In this document: positions 23,643 to 35,879 of the stretch, in pieces
How the letters are laid out: every line of letters begins with the position of its first letter
Position numbering within the stretch: the stretch's first letter is position 1
NCBI GenBank assembly: GCA_950295325.1
Contig: OX485806.1
Coordinates: forward strand, 1,116,001-1,180,000
Length of the DNA: 64,000 nucleotides
Reading direction: 5' to 3'
DNA from: Polytrichum commune
Taxonomy: Eukaryota > Streptophyta > Polytrichopsida > Polytrichales > Polytrichaceae
The notes under the pieces: generated by a model
What the model was told of the DNA's origin: nothing
The model's input: only the letters and a program-made list of their open reading frames with translations
The model's database searches: none
Translations under genes and position numbers: made by a program

Positions 23643-26600
23643 ATGGGCGCCCTGAGGGCTCTTTTTGGGGTTGCTTTTCTGTCCATCTTGAGCTGCGGGA
23701 GGGCGCAGTCATGTGCTAACATGGACAATTCGGATGCGTGTGTGTGGGCGATCACCACGAACGGGAAGAAATACAGCTTCAATCTTGCGAGCCCTATCAA
23801 GGACCATCCTCATGGGATTCTTAGTGAAGATGGGTACAAACTGTTTTCCTCCCATTCTTGATCTTTGTAGCTTGTAGAATCTGAACAATTTGATTTGAAC
23901 CCTTGGCACCCCAGTCTCGAGATACATGTATAGCCGACTCGATGCTGGTACTAAATTGTGCCCTAAATCTTTTGCAACTCCAAAAGCAAAAGGTTAGGAG
24001 AATCCGAATCTGAATTTCTCCTTCAGTATGGTGATCCGCACAGGAGGAAAAAATACCAGAAAGTGCAATTAGTGAAACCAACAGCCCTATTTCCTTAAGA
24101 GCGTTTAGAGGAGCAACGACTGCACGAGCTGAGCGATTATGAACAGAAAATGGAAGAAGGTCGAATTTAGGTCTCGATACCTATTTGTTGTGAATTGTCA
24201 ACCCTGTCAACTGACACTGACAAATGGCGTGAACTTGAAGCCCTGGCTATTATGGGTGACTGCTTCGCATCTTTACGCTCAGTTTCTGCCCTGCTTTGGG
24301 TTTAGGGTTTTTGAGGTATGACCAAACAGATACCTGATGAACCTTCCAGCCATGGTTTTGTTTTTGAATCTCTGTCCATCAAATGTCCTGATGTTCATCT
24401 CTTGCTTTGCTGAAGGTTCTACAAAGTCACTGTCAAAAACGGTGCAGCAGCAGAACAACTGCAAGAGACAACTTACTGGTTCCAGGTGAATACTTGAACC
24501 ATATCCTTTGCCTGCTGGGAAGATCATTTTGATGGTTCTCAAGCTCTCATTTGATTCTGAGACGGATGATTGAGGGTTTTTATCTGGTAGGAGTATCTTG
24601 TGTGGGGAAAGTTGGAAAGAAACATTATTCCAGTGGATGTTTATGAGCTGAATTTTTCCTGTTTGCTATCCAGCTGTGCGAGCACATGAAATTCAACTTC
24701 AATCCACCTCTTTGCCAGAGTTGTGAGGTACCAGTCAAATCTTGAATGAAAATTCTGCATTAGTTATTGGACTCATACTGCTTATCAATTTTCACACGCA
24801 CTCTTTAGCTGTATTAAAGTGTAAACTTCAGACCATGATTCGTCATGTTATCTCCTTGGTCTGGTGGCATGTTTTTCACCTCTAACATCTACTTATTGAT
24901 TTCCTTGTGTTGTGAGTGAGATTTCCAGGTTATTACTTTCTATCAAATTACAGGCTCAAGTGTTTCCGTCATAGTGATGTAATATGGTTCATAAAAATAC
25001 TGATGTCTGCACATGATGTAATTATGGTGGCCAGGAATGTGGTGGGCCAGACCACTGTGGTGAGACATGCAGTGCATTACAGGCCTCTTCTTATCCAGGT
25101 CTGTGCTACACGTGATTTGAAGTGGGTGATCTCCTTATCAATTCCTAGTTGAAGGCAATATGTCATGAAAACCGCCAAGAAAGGAGTTGGATTTTCTAAA
25201 TAACACTTTGCTGTTGATGTGAAGACTGTTCGTATCTAACCTGTCAATCACGTTCTTCATTTGCAGGATATTCTGTATGTACGACTCTTGGGTATCCTGG
25301 GAGCATCTCGTACTCTCTGATCAGTACGTCTTTACCTTCTGCTGTTTTTTCCAAAACACTACTACTTCCATCTAGTGTGAAAAAGCTACACCTTTTGTCA
25401 AGGAAATTTTGTCTCAAGCAGACATTTTGAGGATTCAGTGTCAACAGGCTCAACAACATGGAAATTGCCTTCTTTGGTGTCACACAAATCTTACTTCATG
25501 TAAGAGTTTGATATGTTGTTAATAAAAAACATGTGGTATTTTTGAACAGAAGCGGACAAGCCAGACCATGGTGTCCGTGTGAAGATGTCATCATGCAACC
25601 AAAACTTGAAACCAAATTGCTCACTCTCAATTCTAGTACAATGCAACCCTAAAGGAGTTAAGGTGGGTCTCTGGCTTTTGTAAATGTAAGATCTATTTGT
25701 GAGTTCATGCAATGATGGGCTTGAATGCAAAATTTATATCACAGTTAGGGTGTACAACTAGAGCAGAATATAAGTATCATAGATCAACTGGATATTTGTT
25801 GTCTATGTAACCAGATATAATTTTTAGATTGTTTTGATATGTGTTGGCTGTGTATAAGACAGATCTTCTAGATGTTGATCAAATTCCTAAGACAAATATT
25901 CTATTTCAAATTAAGAATTGTTGTTAGTTATCAAACATATGTCCACAATTCCTAATTGCAGATTGGGTGGGAGGGTCCAGACTGACTTGTTGCATAGCAG
26001 TTTTATTTTAGAATTCTATTGCCTGCATGGAGATGTAGTGTTGGCCATTTGAGGTAGGTACTTTGGGTAAAGATGGCATGATCCTCTTCATGAGAGTACT
26101 AAGTCAGAATGAATTGTTCTTTTTGTCTTATTGGTAACAGGAGCCGGATAAAGTAACAAAGTCTACAACTGGGACGTGTGACTATGTGAGCTTCTAACCT
26201 CTGAATCTCTTGTAGCTGCACTGTGAAAGCATTTCAAGTGCTTGAAGTTTTGACTATTAGAGATATATCATGGGGCTGCACCATTGTAGTCAGCGAGAGT
26301 TAATGATAATTTGTTGGAGAGGAGTGTTGAAGCTGTGTGACTTGTGCTTGTCTCATTTGCTTTCAAGGTTAGTCCTGGGAAGTGGTTTTCCCGAGTACTT
26401 GCTGGTGTAGTTGACTTGTATTCCACCCTTGTAAACTGACATTTGGGCTCCTGCCTGTATTCAAATTGTGAAACGCCTGGTGAAAGTAAGCCATACTTGT
26501 GTATAAGAGATGAAACTGATGTATGGTTTACTTGCAGGAAGCAATCCTGATGCATCCAGCTGGCTGCCCTTCAGTGACATCAGTCAGCAAAGGAGGGTGG

Positions 26601-27790
26601 GGTTGGTTTGGTTCCCTATTGTTCATGTAAGCATTCCAGATTCTCTTTTATCATCAGGAAATAGTATTTGGTCCATTTTTGAATAATTGTTGATTCTGCC
26701 TTTTGCTTTGGTGATGTGATGAACTCTATGAAGGTAGTGTTCCAAGTTTCTTTTCCCCACCCTCCCCAGCTCCATCATAAGAAATGATTGGCATAGGGAT
26801 GCAGCTGCTGAGATGAGATTACCCCGAAAGTTTTGACACTTGATTTGTGACTTTAGAGAGTGGTTGTTTAACTGGTCAAAAGTTTTGGTGTGCAGGTTGA
26901 TTCTTGGATTTGTGGTGTACATTGCTGTGGGTGTTGCATACCGTGTCAGTGTCCTTGGTGCCAGCGGTTGGGCGGTATGAACCTCACCTCATCTAGTTTC
27001 TCGAGCAACTATCCTGTCATCAAAATTGCTGCATTGAGACTCTGAATTCGTACAAGATATGGGGACCCTGTTTATTTCAAGTTCAATGGCAAGATGTTGA
27101 AGAATGATGACTTGTTTTCTGATGAACGCAATATCTTGTTAAATTGTTGATATTGATGTATTGTGGTACAGGCAATCCCAAATCTGGATACATGGAGCAC
27201 CCTACCATCAAAGATTCAGGTACTGCTTTGGCTAACTTGACAGTCCTTGTTTGTCTTATTTGTGCACACTTTGAGACGACACTCAACTTGCTCATGCTTG
27301 TATCTTGACAATAGGCATAGTAGGCTTAATTTGTGCTGTTGATATATCTATATTAATTACACATTGTCACACGGATGGTCATGTTTTCATCCAAAAGGAA
27401 TGACACGTTTTCATGATGACCATTTTCATCCATCTTACAAGGGCATCCTCCTGTGTTTTGCTTCACCATGGCAAAGCTTGCAAGAAGCACAACGCGAACT
27501 TCCAACCCCCTCACACTTCACTAGAAGTTTGGAATGTGCTTGATCATGAACATGTTGAAACAAGAGAAATGTCTAGCATTTATGCTAAGCAACTAGCTCA
27601 GTTGAATACACAGCAAGGTTTGTTGTTGTTGAATGTGCAACAGGTGGGTTGTGAGTATATATATATTCTGATGTTGTGGTGCAATCTGTCATTGTGGTTT
27701 ATGCAGCTGGTTGTTGAGTACCTCATCTCACAATGTATGGGTATTTATCATCGGTTCACGGAACCGTCGTACATGCGAGCGAATGGTTGA
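23643..27790 (+). CDS. Atg27-like MRH-domain type I membrane protein
   Basis: Eleven exons with GT-AG borders and matching phases give 297 aa: 23643-23833, 24416-24485, 24674-24727, 25035-25098, 25267-25323, 25550-25662, 26141-26185, 26538-26626, 26896-26974, 27172-27219, 27707-27790. Residues 1-22 are a signal peptide (MGALRALFGVAFLSILS). The lumenal part (about 23-215) is cysteine-rich and matches the Atg27 / mannose-6-phosphate-receptor-homology fold, with CDYEAILMHPAGCP near its end. One membrane segment follows at about 221-242, then a short cytosolic tail ending YMRANG. Atg27 family members cycle between Golgi, endosome and vacuole; in yeast Atg27 supports Atg9 trafficking in autophagy. 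The plant role is less clear. The start is ATG 23643, since the frame before it opens at a TTG. The last two exon joins (27219 to 27707) are the least certain, although the final exon has a good acceptor and keeps the frame. Confidence 0.87.
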
Positions 27791-28820
27791 TCATCACTTT
27801 ATTGGGTTCCTATAACACATTGGTGTCATCATGTACCACAAGAACATGCTTTTGGCAGCCACAGTTGTATGTGCTCAGGGATAAAATCGTTCTAGTTCTA
27901 CTAAGTGCGTGTAGCCCTGTTGGATGACAGCGTGTAAAGGGGAATCTGGTGCATATATTCTGGGAGGAGTCGTGGTAATTATGTTCTGTGTCCTGCACCT
28001 TGAAAGCCCTTCTGGGCAGGTGTCTCCTGATGCCAAAAGTCCTCTTGCATTGTAAATTTTTGGAATATGGTCATCAGGATTGATGCAGCTCAAATTATTT
28101 ATGGCAGATTTTTCTTTCATCAAAGAAATGAGTGGCCAGGAGGAGCAAGTAATAGATTGAATTTTTATTTTAGCTATTGTTTTCAGACTCAACTGTTATG
28201 ATCTTTCACATCAAATGATCTGTCATGGGTTGTTTTTCCTTTGTAATTGTTGAGTTTGCTGGCAGTGTGTTTCCCATAAGGTCTATAGTTTGTTGTAGAA
28301 GTCAATGCTCTTAATTCCGCACATCAGTGTAGATAAAAGTGAACAATAAGTGTGTAAGAAGGTGTATGTTATAGACTTACATTGAATGGGATTAGTGAGA
28401 GTCAACCCCTTTCCACATTATAATCATTCTAATACCATTCAAGTGTGGGGGACTTGTACTTTGTCTGTCAATCTGTGTATTGTAGTTGAATTTTATGCTG
28501 GAATGCTGAGCATATTTGCACTGCGAGATATCTACACTGACATGTGCAATTAGGTTGCCTCTTTACCTATGCAAATCAAAATCAAATTACGAATCTTTGT
28601 TGATCCATTCGTATAGCAACCACTGTGAAAACAAATTTGTGCAAAAGTAACACAAAATAAAATCATCACCTTCATAAATTTTCTAGATAAAATGTGGTCC
28701 ATGCTAAATTTTTTTCATGAATTGGCCACATGAAATCTCAGAATTTGCATGGGCTCTTGAATTTATTGTGGGCCACAATAATAAGATTATTTAGTGTAGT
28801 TAGCGATGAAAAGTGAGGTC
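27791..28820. other. 3' flank of the Atg27-like gene
   Basis: This is probably 3' UTR followed by AT-rich intergenic DNA. No further coding region or terminal repeats were found up to the TIR element at 28821. Confidence 0.45.
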
Positions 28821-29374
28821 TTAGGGCCAAGTTCCATGTGCCGGTTCCGGTCCGTTTTTTAAATGGGTGAGAAACGGGTGACATCATCCAAAAAATGGGT
28901 GATGTCACCCATTTTATGGAGGGGTGCTTCTATGTGGGGTGCCGGTTTTTTTCGATTTCCTACTTTCTAACTAAATTTGGTGAGTGATAAGACATGACAC
29001 TTTATGAAGGTCACCGGCAATGAAGGTCATCTAGATTCTAAAAACATCATAAAATACATGTTCCCTACGAGTACTCCTCAAAAGAAGGGACTAGAAGAAC
29101 AAAGTGGCATTTAGTATCCAAGGGTGTACCCTAGGTGACCGGCCGATCCGGTCACCGGAGCTTTCTAACTGGCACATGTCCTTCTTGTGACCGTTAGGAC
29201 CGCCGGTCCTTTGGCACCCATTCTTGCACAACACAAAATGTGGGACACCCATCCATGGGGAGTACCGGTCCTTGGGTGAGAAGGATGGGCACATGGCACC
29301 ACCCTCTTTTCACCGGCCCACCCATTTATTTTGAAAAAAAGGGACCGGGACCGGCACATGGAACTTGGCCCTTA
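28821..29374. mobile_element. hAT-type TIR element with perfect 8-bp target duplication
   Basis: This is a 554-bp element bounded by GTGAGGTC at 28813-28820 and again at 29375-29382. Terminal inverted repeats are about 35-38 bp and nearly perfect, beginning TTAGGGCCAAGTTCCATGTG and running on through a CCGGT-rich stretch. It has no transposase frame. An 8-base target duplication and an AGGGCC terminus identify a non-autonomous hAT element. The intact duplication and arms suggest a fairly recent insertion. Confidence 0.88.
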
Positions 29375-29382
29375 GTGAGGTC

Positions 29383-30446
29383 GTCAAGCATGAAGTTTCT
29401 GTAGAGTCAGGATGCAAAATTTGTAAAGAAATCATATTAATTCCCGTTTGGATGGAAACTTTTGAATATGGAGTGCATAGAAAATACACTCACATTCTGT
29501 GCTTGAATCCAAATTGCTGCTCACAACAATTTGTTTCCCAACGAGGTAGGTCTGCTATGGGGTTGATGTGATCTTACCGCTTGTTCTCAGCCACTAGATG
29601 GATATAAAATCTACTACCTCATAGGATCATAAAACCAGCAAGTGGCTGAAAACGGGTGGTAAGACCAAGTGATTCTTCTAGTGCCTGTGTGTCTATTGCA
29701 AGGAGTGTCCAAGACTTGAGCATTGAGAGTTTCAGCAAAATATCACAATTACGTGGCAGTGAAGGTCAAGCCTCCAATTGTAAAGCAATCACATTCACCT
29801 GTCTTTGGGAAAATATCTACCAATGACTTCAAATGACAACTTAAGTCCATCAATTGAACCCCCCAAAAATATGCCTATTCCATAATAGAACCCAAAGCAT
29901 ATATTAGATCCTGTGGTGAGGCAGTTACACTTGGAATATCTACTGAGTCATAGATGAGACGCCTTCTATTGTATACAAAAGGAAACCCAGAGCAATGCAT
30001 CAGCTAGAGGCCATCAAATATTCAAGACAAGTGCATTTGACATTCGCACAGTTCTGGTGAAAGTGACAATTTATTTCAATTTGAAATCATGATGTGCAGC
30101 ACATCTTCATATGTGGAGATTTGCAAACTTACTCGGTACTATGCAACTTGGGTGTGTAAGAATTTGAAAATGTGGAGCTTGTCATCGAGCCTCAAAATTG
30201 ACCCAAAATTTCTCAGCGATGCCTCAGAAACCAATTAAATACAAAGACAACCCGGCACTTTGTTGGTGCACTCCACTTGACACCATGTAAAAGGGGGAAC
30301 ACTTTCAAAATCCTAAACTAAAACACCTGATGTTGATCATCATCTGCCCCATTATCTTTCTCCGTTGGTTGAAAGGGTGATGCACCCACCTCCAAAATGG
30401 ATTCTGCAATTGAAGTCAGAAATCAATTGTCGTCTCCTCCAGTCAG
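29383..30446. other. Intergenic and probable 3' UTR of the G-gamma gene
   Basis: The right part probably belongs to the 3' UTR of the minus-strand gene ending at 30447. No coding region was recognised. Two inversely related short phrases around 29570-29660 (gatcttaccgcttgttctcagccac and its complement) could form a hairpin. Confidence 0.4.
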
Positions 30447-33400
30447 CTAGAACTTCCAACAACAGCGCGAGACTTTGACAGGCTGGTCATATGGCCACAT
30501 ATCAGGTGGCGTCCCATCAGAGCTGCAATAAGTCCAAACCAATCATCTGTGAGACAAGTAGTTAACACTTCTTGCCATGTTTGGTAGAAAAGACACAACT
30601 TATGCAAGCAGCAAGATACTTTATACCTGAGTGATGAAGAAAGTGTACTTCAGACATTATATCAGGAGCAGGAAACAAGAGTAGGGACACAAGTTTGGAG
30701 CATCAGGTCTTACTTGGGTAGTAATTTGTCAGGGCAATTCTCAATAAATTGCACCAACCTGCACAAAAGACAGTGTCACTTAATAGTGCTCTCCAGCTTC
30801 CAAAAGGTTATACATTTCGCTTATTTATTGTTCTCTTGCATCCCAATGTGTTCCTTCAGGGGCTGTCTACAATGTACTACCAATTCTACCATGGCAAAAT
30901 GCAACCGTGGCGTGGAGTGAGATGGGCTTACTCAGAACAGGCTTTTGATGCTTTAGGTATTTTATCCAAAGATTTCAACTCCTCCTGCACAATAAGGTGC
31001 AAAAAAATGGCACAATTCACATTGGAGTGATTTCCATCTTAGACCATACATACATTCAAACATATAATTTAGCCAACAATGAGAGCCAGTACACCGAGTG
31101 CACAAGTGCCCGTTTTGAGGCTGCAACAATCCTGGAATATCTCCCTTTCAGAAAATGGCAGGTTGCACTACATATTTGCTCATCAAGTTTGCAAGGGTTT
31201 GGTGATTGCATAGAGTCCAGGAAACCAAATATCATGCCAAATGTACAAATTATTCTCAAAGACTTGGCTGAATCATTTCAGAGGTGTTGGCTGGCTTTTG
31301 GAGAAACTATTAAGCCTAAGATCTGCACGTAGTTTGCAACTGTATATTTCTAATACAAACTAACTTTGTCAGATTGTACAGACATCACAACAGAAGGACA
31401 AGAGGGTGGAAATCAAGGCAGTTTTAACTGCAAGGCTTCTGCAAACCAAAGAAATGTGCCTAACATTGTAGTACAAGGACCAGTACTTCAAAGGAACCAA
31501 CATATCACCTGGACAGGGTTCCTTGAAGTCCTCTTGCAATTTGAAAACAAAAGTTATGGTTGACGAGCATGACAATGTGAGCCAGCAGTTCACATACTAG
31601 CAGGACTTTGAGTCTATTCGATTCTTAATTAACTTCAGGAAGACGGGAATCTTTTACTATATTCTCTGTTTGTGGTGTCCCCCTAATCAAAACTAGATTC
31701 ATTAACACTAGGACCCCTCTTCCATGCCAGAAAGATTTAGCAATGGAAAAATAAAACAAAGGATCCCTGTCATGACACAAGGCAAAGTAGTCCTGGCCAC
31801 ATGGTTCAAGTGCAAACATGTGAATCTGCAAGTGCAAAGGAGAAGTCCTCTTGAAGAAGGTTGCTCTTTCATATGTATGCACATGACCACCTTCCAGTCT
31901 CAAACATGATTGCAGTAACTAACCTAATTGAGAGTTCTTTTCCTTACTCGCCACAGGCAACTATCCACAAATATGTTCAAGATCACCCACTACCAGCAGG
32001 AAATTGTCTTTTTCTCCGCTTTCAATCCCCCATTAAAAATACGCCCATCTCACAGAGACCCCCCTCGTTACATTTGGGTCAGGTCCGTCCAGCTTTTCAG
32101 AATTCAAGTATCTGTTTTAGAAGAGGTGAGAATGGCAACTTAGCTCGAGAATGATTGTTCTATCCCACCAACTTCAATGACAAAGATTGAAAACCCAGGG
32201 GATGACCAACTGCGCTGCAGCCCTCACAATTCCACAGCTGCAATGCCATTTGTGTGGGGAAAAATCAAGGGTTCTTGTAAGGGCTCTAATATGACCCAAA
32301 AACTAGAATGTGGCTTGATAGCCATAATTCGCAACAATCCCTGTGACTCTTGGAGGGTCGCCTAACGAAACTTGTTTTCTTAGCTCTAGTACCCATCTCC
32401 CATGCCAAAAAGATTTAGCAGCAGGGGGAAAAAAAACCACAGGGATCAACGTTATGACATGGCGAAGGTGAACCATTCCCGGCCACATGACTCAAGTCCA
32501 AACTCTTGAAGGTAGCTTTACTCTATGTGTGCACACAACTGCCTTGCCTTCTATTTCTCAAGCATCTCAATAGATTTTGTGGCAACTAACCTACCTATTT
32601 GCGTGTCATCATTTACCTTACTCACTACAAAACTTGATTCATTGACACTAGTACCCCTCTGCCATGCCCAGAAGATTTGGCAAAAGCAAAAAAAATCATC
32701 AGGTATCCACGTCATGACATGGCAAAGGTGAAGCATTCCCCAGCCACATGGCTTGAGTGCAAACTCTTGAAAAAGGTAGGTCTACTATGTGTGTGCACAC
32801 AACTCCCTTCCATTTCTCAAGCATCTCAATATATATATTGCAGCAACTAACCTACCTACTTGGGAGTTATCATTTTCCTTACTCGCTACGAACTTGAATC
32901 ATCAGCACTGGTACCCCACTTCCATGCCAAAAGATTTGGCAAAAGCAAAAATACTCAGGGATCCACGTTATGACATGGCAAAGGTGAAGCATTCCCTGGC
33001 CACATGACTCAGGTGCAAACTCTTAAAGGTAGCTTATGCCATGCGTGCACACAACTGCCTTCCATCAATAAATGTCACGGCATCTAACCTACCTACTTAG
33101 AGAGTCATTTTCATTCCTTTCTGGCAACGAAACTGGCTTCATTAGCACTAGAACCCCTCTCCCACCCCCAAAAAAAGGTTTGGCAAAAGCAAAAAAAACC
33201 TCAAGGTTCAACGTCATGACATGGGAAAGTGAAGCATTCCCCAGCCACATCACTACAGTGCAAACTCTTGCAGAAAGGTCGCTGTATTCTATGTGTGCAC
33301 ACAACAGCCTTCCACATGTCAAGCATCTCAATAAATGTCCCGGTGACTAACCGACCTACTTGGGACTGGCGATTCCACTGCGTACTTCACATCGTGAATG

Positions 33401-33768
33401 AACCGACGAGATTTTTTTTTTTCTAAGCTAATTGTAGTGCCCCCATTTTAAAAGCCCTCATCTCACATTGGGACATTGGGGCATTGGGATGCCTTGTCTT
33501 GTGCTGTGAAGAGTGATTTTGAAACTTTTGTCAAAAGGAGGAGGAGGAGGCAGGCTACCTGAAGTAACTGGATTTCCTTGTCCAGATGTTGCAATTCTTG
33601 CAGCTTGCGGTGACGGCCGCGAGCAGCCGCAGGGTTGGGGGGAGTGGAGGGCTGGAAGTAAGTCTGCCGCGACGGCGATGGCGGAGGCCGCGTTGTCAAC
33701 GTCGATGTGGACGCCCCTCCCGCATTATTGTGGCTGTGGTTGCTCTGATACACTGTCGGAGAATACAT
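30447..33768 (-). CDS. Heterotrimeric G-protein gamma subunit
   Basis: Four minus-strand exons give 127 aa: 33768-33559, 30984-30932, 30758-30714 and 30522-30447 (stop TAG). All introns are GT-AG with matching phases. The product is the membrane-anchored gamma partner of G-beta. Residues 1-50 are a Ser/Thr/Pro-rich extension. Residues 50-88 form the beta-binding coiled coil: RGRHRKLQELQHLDKEIQLL then EELKSLDKIPKASKACSE. This is followed by LVQFIENCPDKLLP, the counterpart of the family's FVESRPDPLLP. The end SRCCWKF gives a CaaX-type box (CWKF) with a second cysteine before it, consistent with prenylation and perhaps palmitoylation. The usual NPxWDRWFE motif is changed to a diverged MWPYDQP segment. 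Length and order fit type A plant gamma subunits. Intron 1 is unusually long (2,574 bp) and filled with repeats. Confidence 0.88.
31690..33390. repeat. About 255-bp tandem repeat inside G-gamma intron 1
   Basis: Units start at equivalent points near 32384, 32646, 32906 and 33146 (spacing about 240-262 bp), with a more diverged unit at about 31706. Each holds in order: ctagtacccctct with catgcca, aagatttggcaaaagcaaaa, an inner phrase with catgacatggcaaaggtgaag, gtgtgcacacaact, and aactaacctacctact. A diverged interval, about 31960-32360, separates the first unit from the others. No frame is conserved between units, so this is a minisatellite-like array and not a coding repeat. Confidence 0.85.
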
Positions 33769-35127
33769 CCTGCCTCCTCACTCACTCACTCACTCATCAA
33801 TCTTCCAACACAACACTCCTACTCTTCCTCCTCACCCCCTCCACTTACATCATATTCCTCAATCTATCCCCTCTCTTTCCCACCCGGAGCTTAACCCTAA
33901 AACCCCTCCAAACCCACACACATACACAAAGGCAAGCAAAGGGTCCCCACGGATTAAGCACCGCACGTCGCAGATTGGCGCAACATCCCAAACCTCTGAA
34001 CAGCAACAGCGCTAATAACCCATCCGACAAAACCCTCCGATCGCTGAAACCCCCGCAGCCAAAGCCATCACTCAGACAAAACCAAAAAAACAAAACAGGA
34101 AAAAAAAACCGCAGAAATAGATCCGACTACGCTAAAATCCTCGATACCCAACACTCTCCGAGTTTAATAATGAGGAACACTATAGCTCTGGCCAGCCAAA
34201 CTTAAATTTGACACCAAAAAACAAACAAACAAACATACGAGCAATACTCTCTTAAACCTTTTCGTCTTCCTCCTCCTCCACCACCACTTCTACTCAACAT
34301 AAACCCACAAGACAAACACAGGAGAGTTTACAATCACATTTCGAGCATATTGAAAGCAGCAACTGAACTCAACCCCGAACTAAACCCCTCTTCACCCAAA
34401 CTTGGGTTGCTACTTAAACCTCAGGCATGAAATCTGATGAGCACAATGGTTAAGGAGAGAATAAGGAAGCAGGAGAGAAGTTGCCACACCGGACTTGAAT
34501 GTTGTGTCGCATTGTTTTAACCGGAAATGGGAGTGTTCCACACTCATATGGAGATTCGGAAGACCCAAAATAGTAAGTTTGGGTGAAATTGGAAAGTCTG
34601 TAATTGTGTCCTACCGACGCTGAAGATTTGGAGGTATTCTTTAATAAAGTGCTCTCACTGCTCATGTTATGAGTATGTGTTGTATGAGTAGCTTTGTCTT
34701 TGTAGCTCCCAGTGACGTACTTGTCACCACAGCAACCGTTCTCTAACTTGTAAATAAGTAGGTCTCGAATAACTTATAGGTCGTTGCGTTGGCTCCACAT
34801 ACTCACTCACTCACTCACACACACACACACAGCAGTACTGGCTCAACTCTACACACAGAAGTTCTTAAACTTCCAAGGTGCAATCATCATCATTTACCTC
34901 GAACTTTGTGAATCCAGAATGCATCATCAACACCGACAATCCTACTTAATCATTGAGGCACAGCGCACATCGCTCGTGGGTTCGTTGAATTGTCGAAGAT
35001 CGCGGAAACCAAGGCGGGATTTGGAGGTGAGAGAGAGGAGGTAAGAAGTAAGATTCGTGGAATGGGCATGTTAACAAGTCACTTTTAAATTAAAGCACTC
35101 TGAGGAATTCACGTGCTTATGTCATTG
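33769..35127 (-). other. G-gamma 5' leader, promoter and upstream intergenic DNA
   Basis: Read on the minus strand, this contains a purine-rich leader with GAGT repeats directly before the ATG, then further GC-richer leader-like DNA to about 34200. Plus-strand frames here (for example 33513-34205) are the complement of the gene's first exon and leader and are not called. A CA/CACT microsatellite lies at about 34798-34832. Confidence 0.45.
34798..34832. repeat. (ACTC)n/(CA)n microsatellite
   Basis: Four ACTC units pass directly into an eight-unit CA run on the plus strand. Confidence 0.85.
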
Positions 35128-35490
35128 ACACATGAGAGTTATTCTTTAATTCAACCGGAGATTAGGTCGGGAGTTGGTTGTTTTGCATACAACAATTTCT
35201 ATGTTCGGTAAGCTTTCGGTTCAAGCTTGGAGTTGGTGTGGAGGTTTGAATGAAGAATTTTTATTTATTTTTATATGTTCAAACTCATTTTGGCATGCAT
35301 TTCTTGGCATACCGAAATGAGTTTAGTACTCGATGAAGCTATATATATATATATAATGGTCTTCATTCGAACCTTCACACCAACTCCAATCATGTACCAA
35401 AAACTTGGTGAACAAGGAAAGTTTGCATGCAAGACAACCAACTTCTGATTAAATCTCCAATTGAATTGACAGATAGCTCTCTTGAATCTT
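35128..35490. mobile_element. Foldback element with long inverted arms
   Basis: Arms of about 130 bp, at roughly 35128-35262 and 35358-35490, are inverted copies of each other with scattered mismatches. Shared phrases are gagttggttg, ttgcat, cggttcaagcttgg or its variant, and ggagttggtgtg. The central spacer is under 100 bp and holds a (TA)n run at 35341-35356. The transcript of this DNA would form one long hairpin. It is probably a foldback-type or Mutator-like MITE. No clear target duplication was found. Confidence 0.7.
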
Positions 35491-35668
35491 ATTTATTTAC
35501 TTTGCATAAATGAGTACATTAAATGACGTTGTTGAGTTCAAGATCTATAATATTTAATAACATGATTTTCTATGCTCAAAATCACGTTGTAATTGATTTT
35601 TTTATGTCCACCATTGGACAATCTCGGGGTTTTAAGTGTGGTGTGCTAAAAAAGTTGTTTTCATACTA

Positions 35669-35877
35669 AGGGCCGGTTTAATCACATGAGGTCAAGATCA
35701 ATTTTTCTTGGGGCCTACTTAATGAGATTCCAACCCCTATTAGCCTTGAAGCCAATCCCAAGTGCTCATTAAAATAATATTATAACAAGTGTCAATTCTC
35801 ATGTGTCTAATGGCCTTGAGGCCAAAGGGGAAGAGAGGTAAGGGAGCCATCTAGATTTTCAACTAATCAAACGGCCT
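35669..35877. mobile_element. Short hAT-like TIR element (AGGGCCGGTTT type)
   Basis: The left end AGGGCCGGTTTAATCA is matched in inverse by the right end (minus strand TTAGGCCGTTTGATTAG). It is about 210 bp, AT-rich inside and has no frame. The target duplication is not clear, so the class is inferred from the terminus. Confidence 0.5.
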
Positions 35878-35879
35878 AA

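Noticed and set aside
24139-24542. Plus- and minus-strand frames between 24.1 and 24.5 kb
   Set aside because: They fall in intron 1 and around exon 2 of the Atg27-like gene and are shadows of it.
32384-33390. CRISPR-like regular repeats
   Set aside because: Units of about 255 bp are repeated whole, with no short direct repeat and unique spacers, and this is plant nuclear DNA; it is an intron minisatellite.
33513-34205. 230-codon plus-strand frame
   Set aside because: It is the complement of G-gamma exon 1 and its leader; translation is low-complexity, and the minus-strand gene explains the composition.
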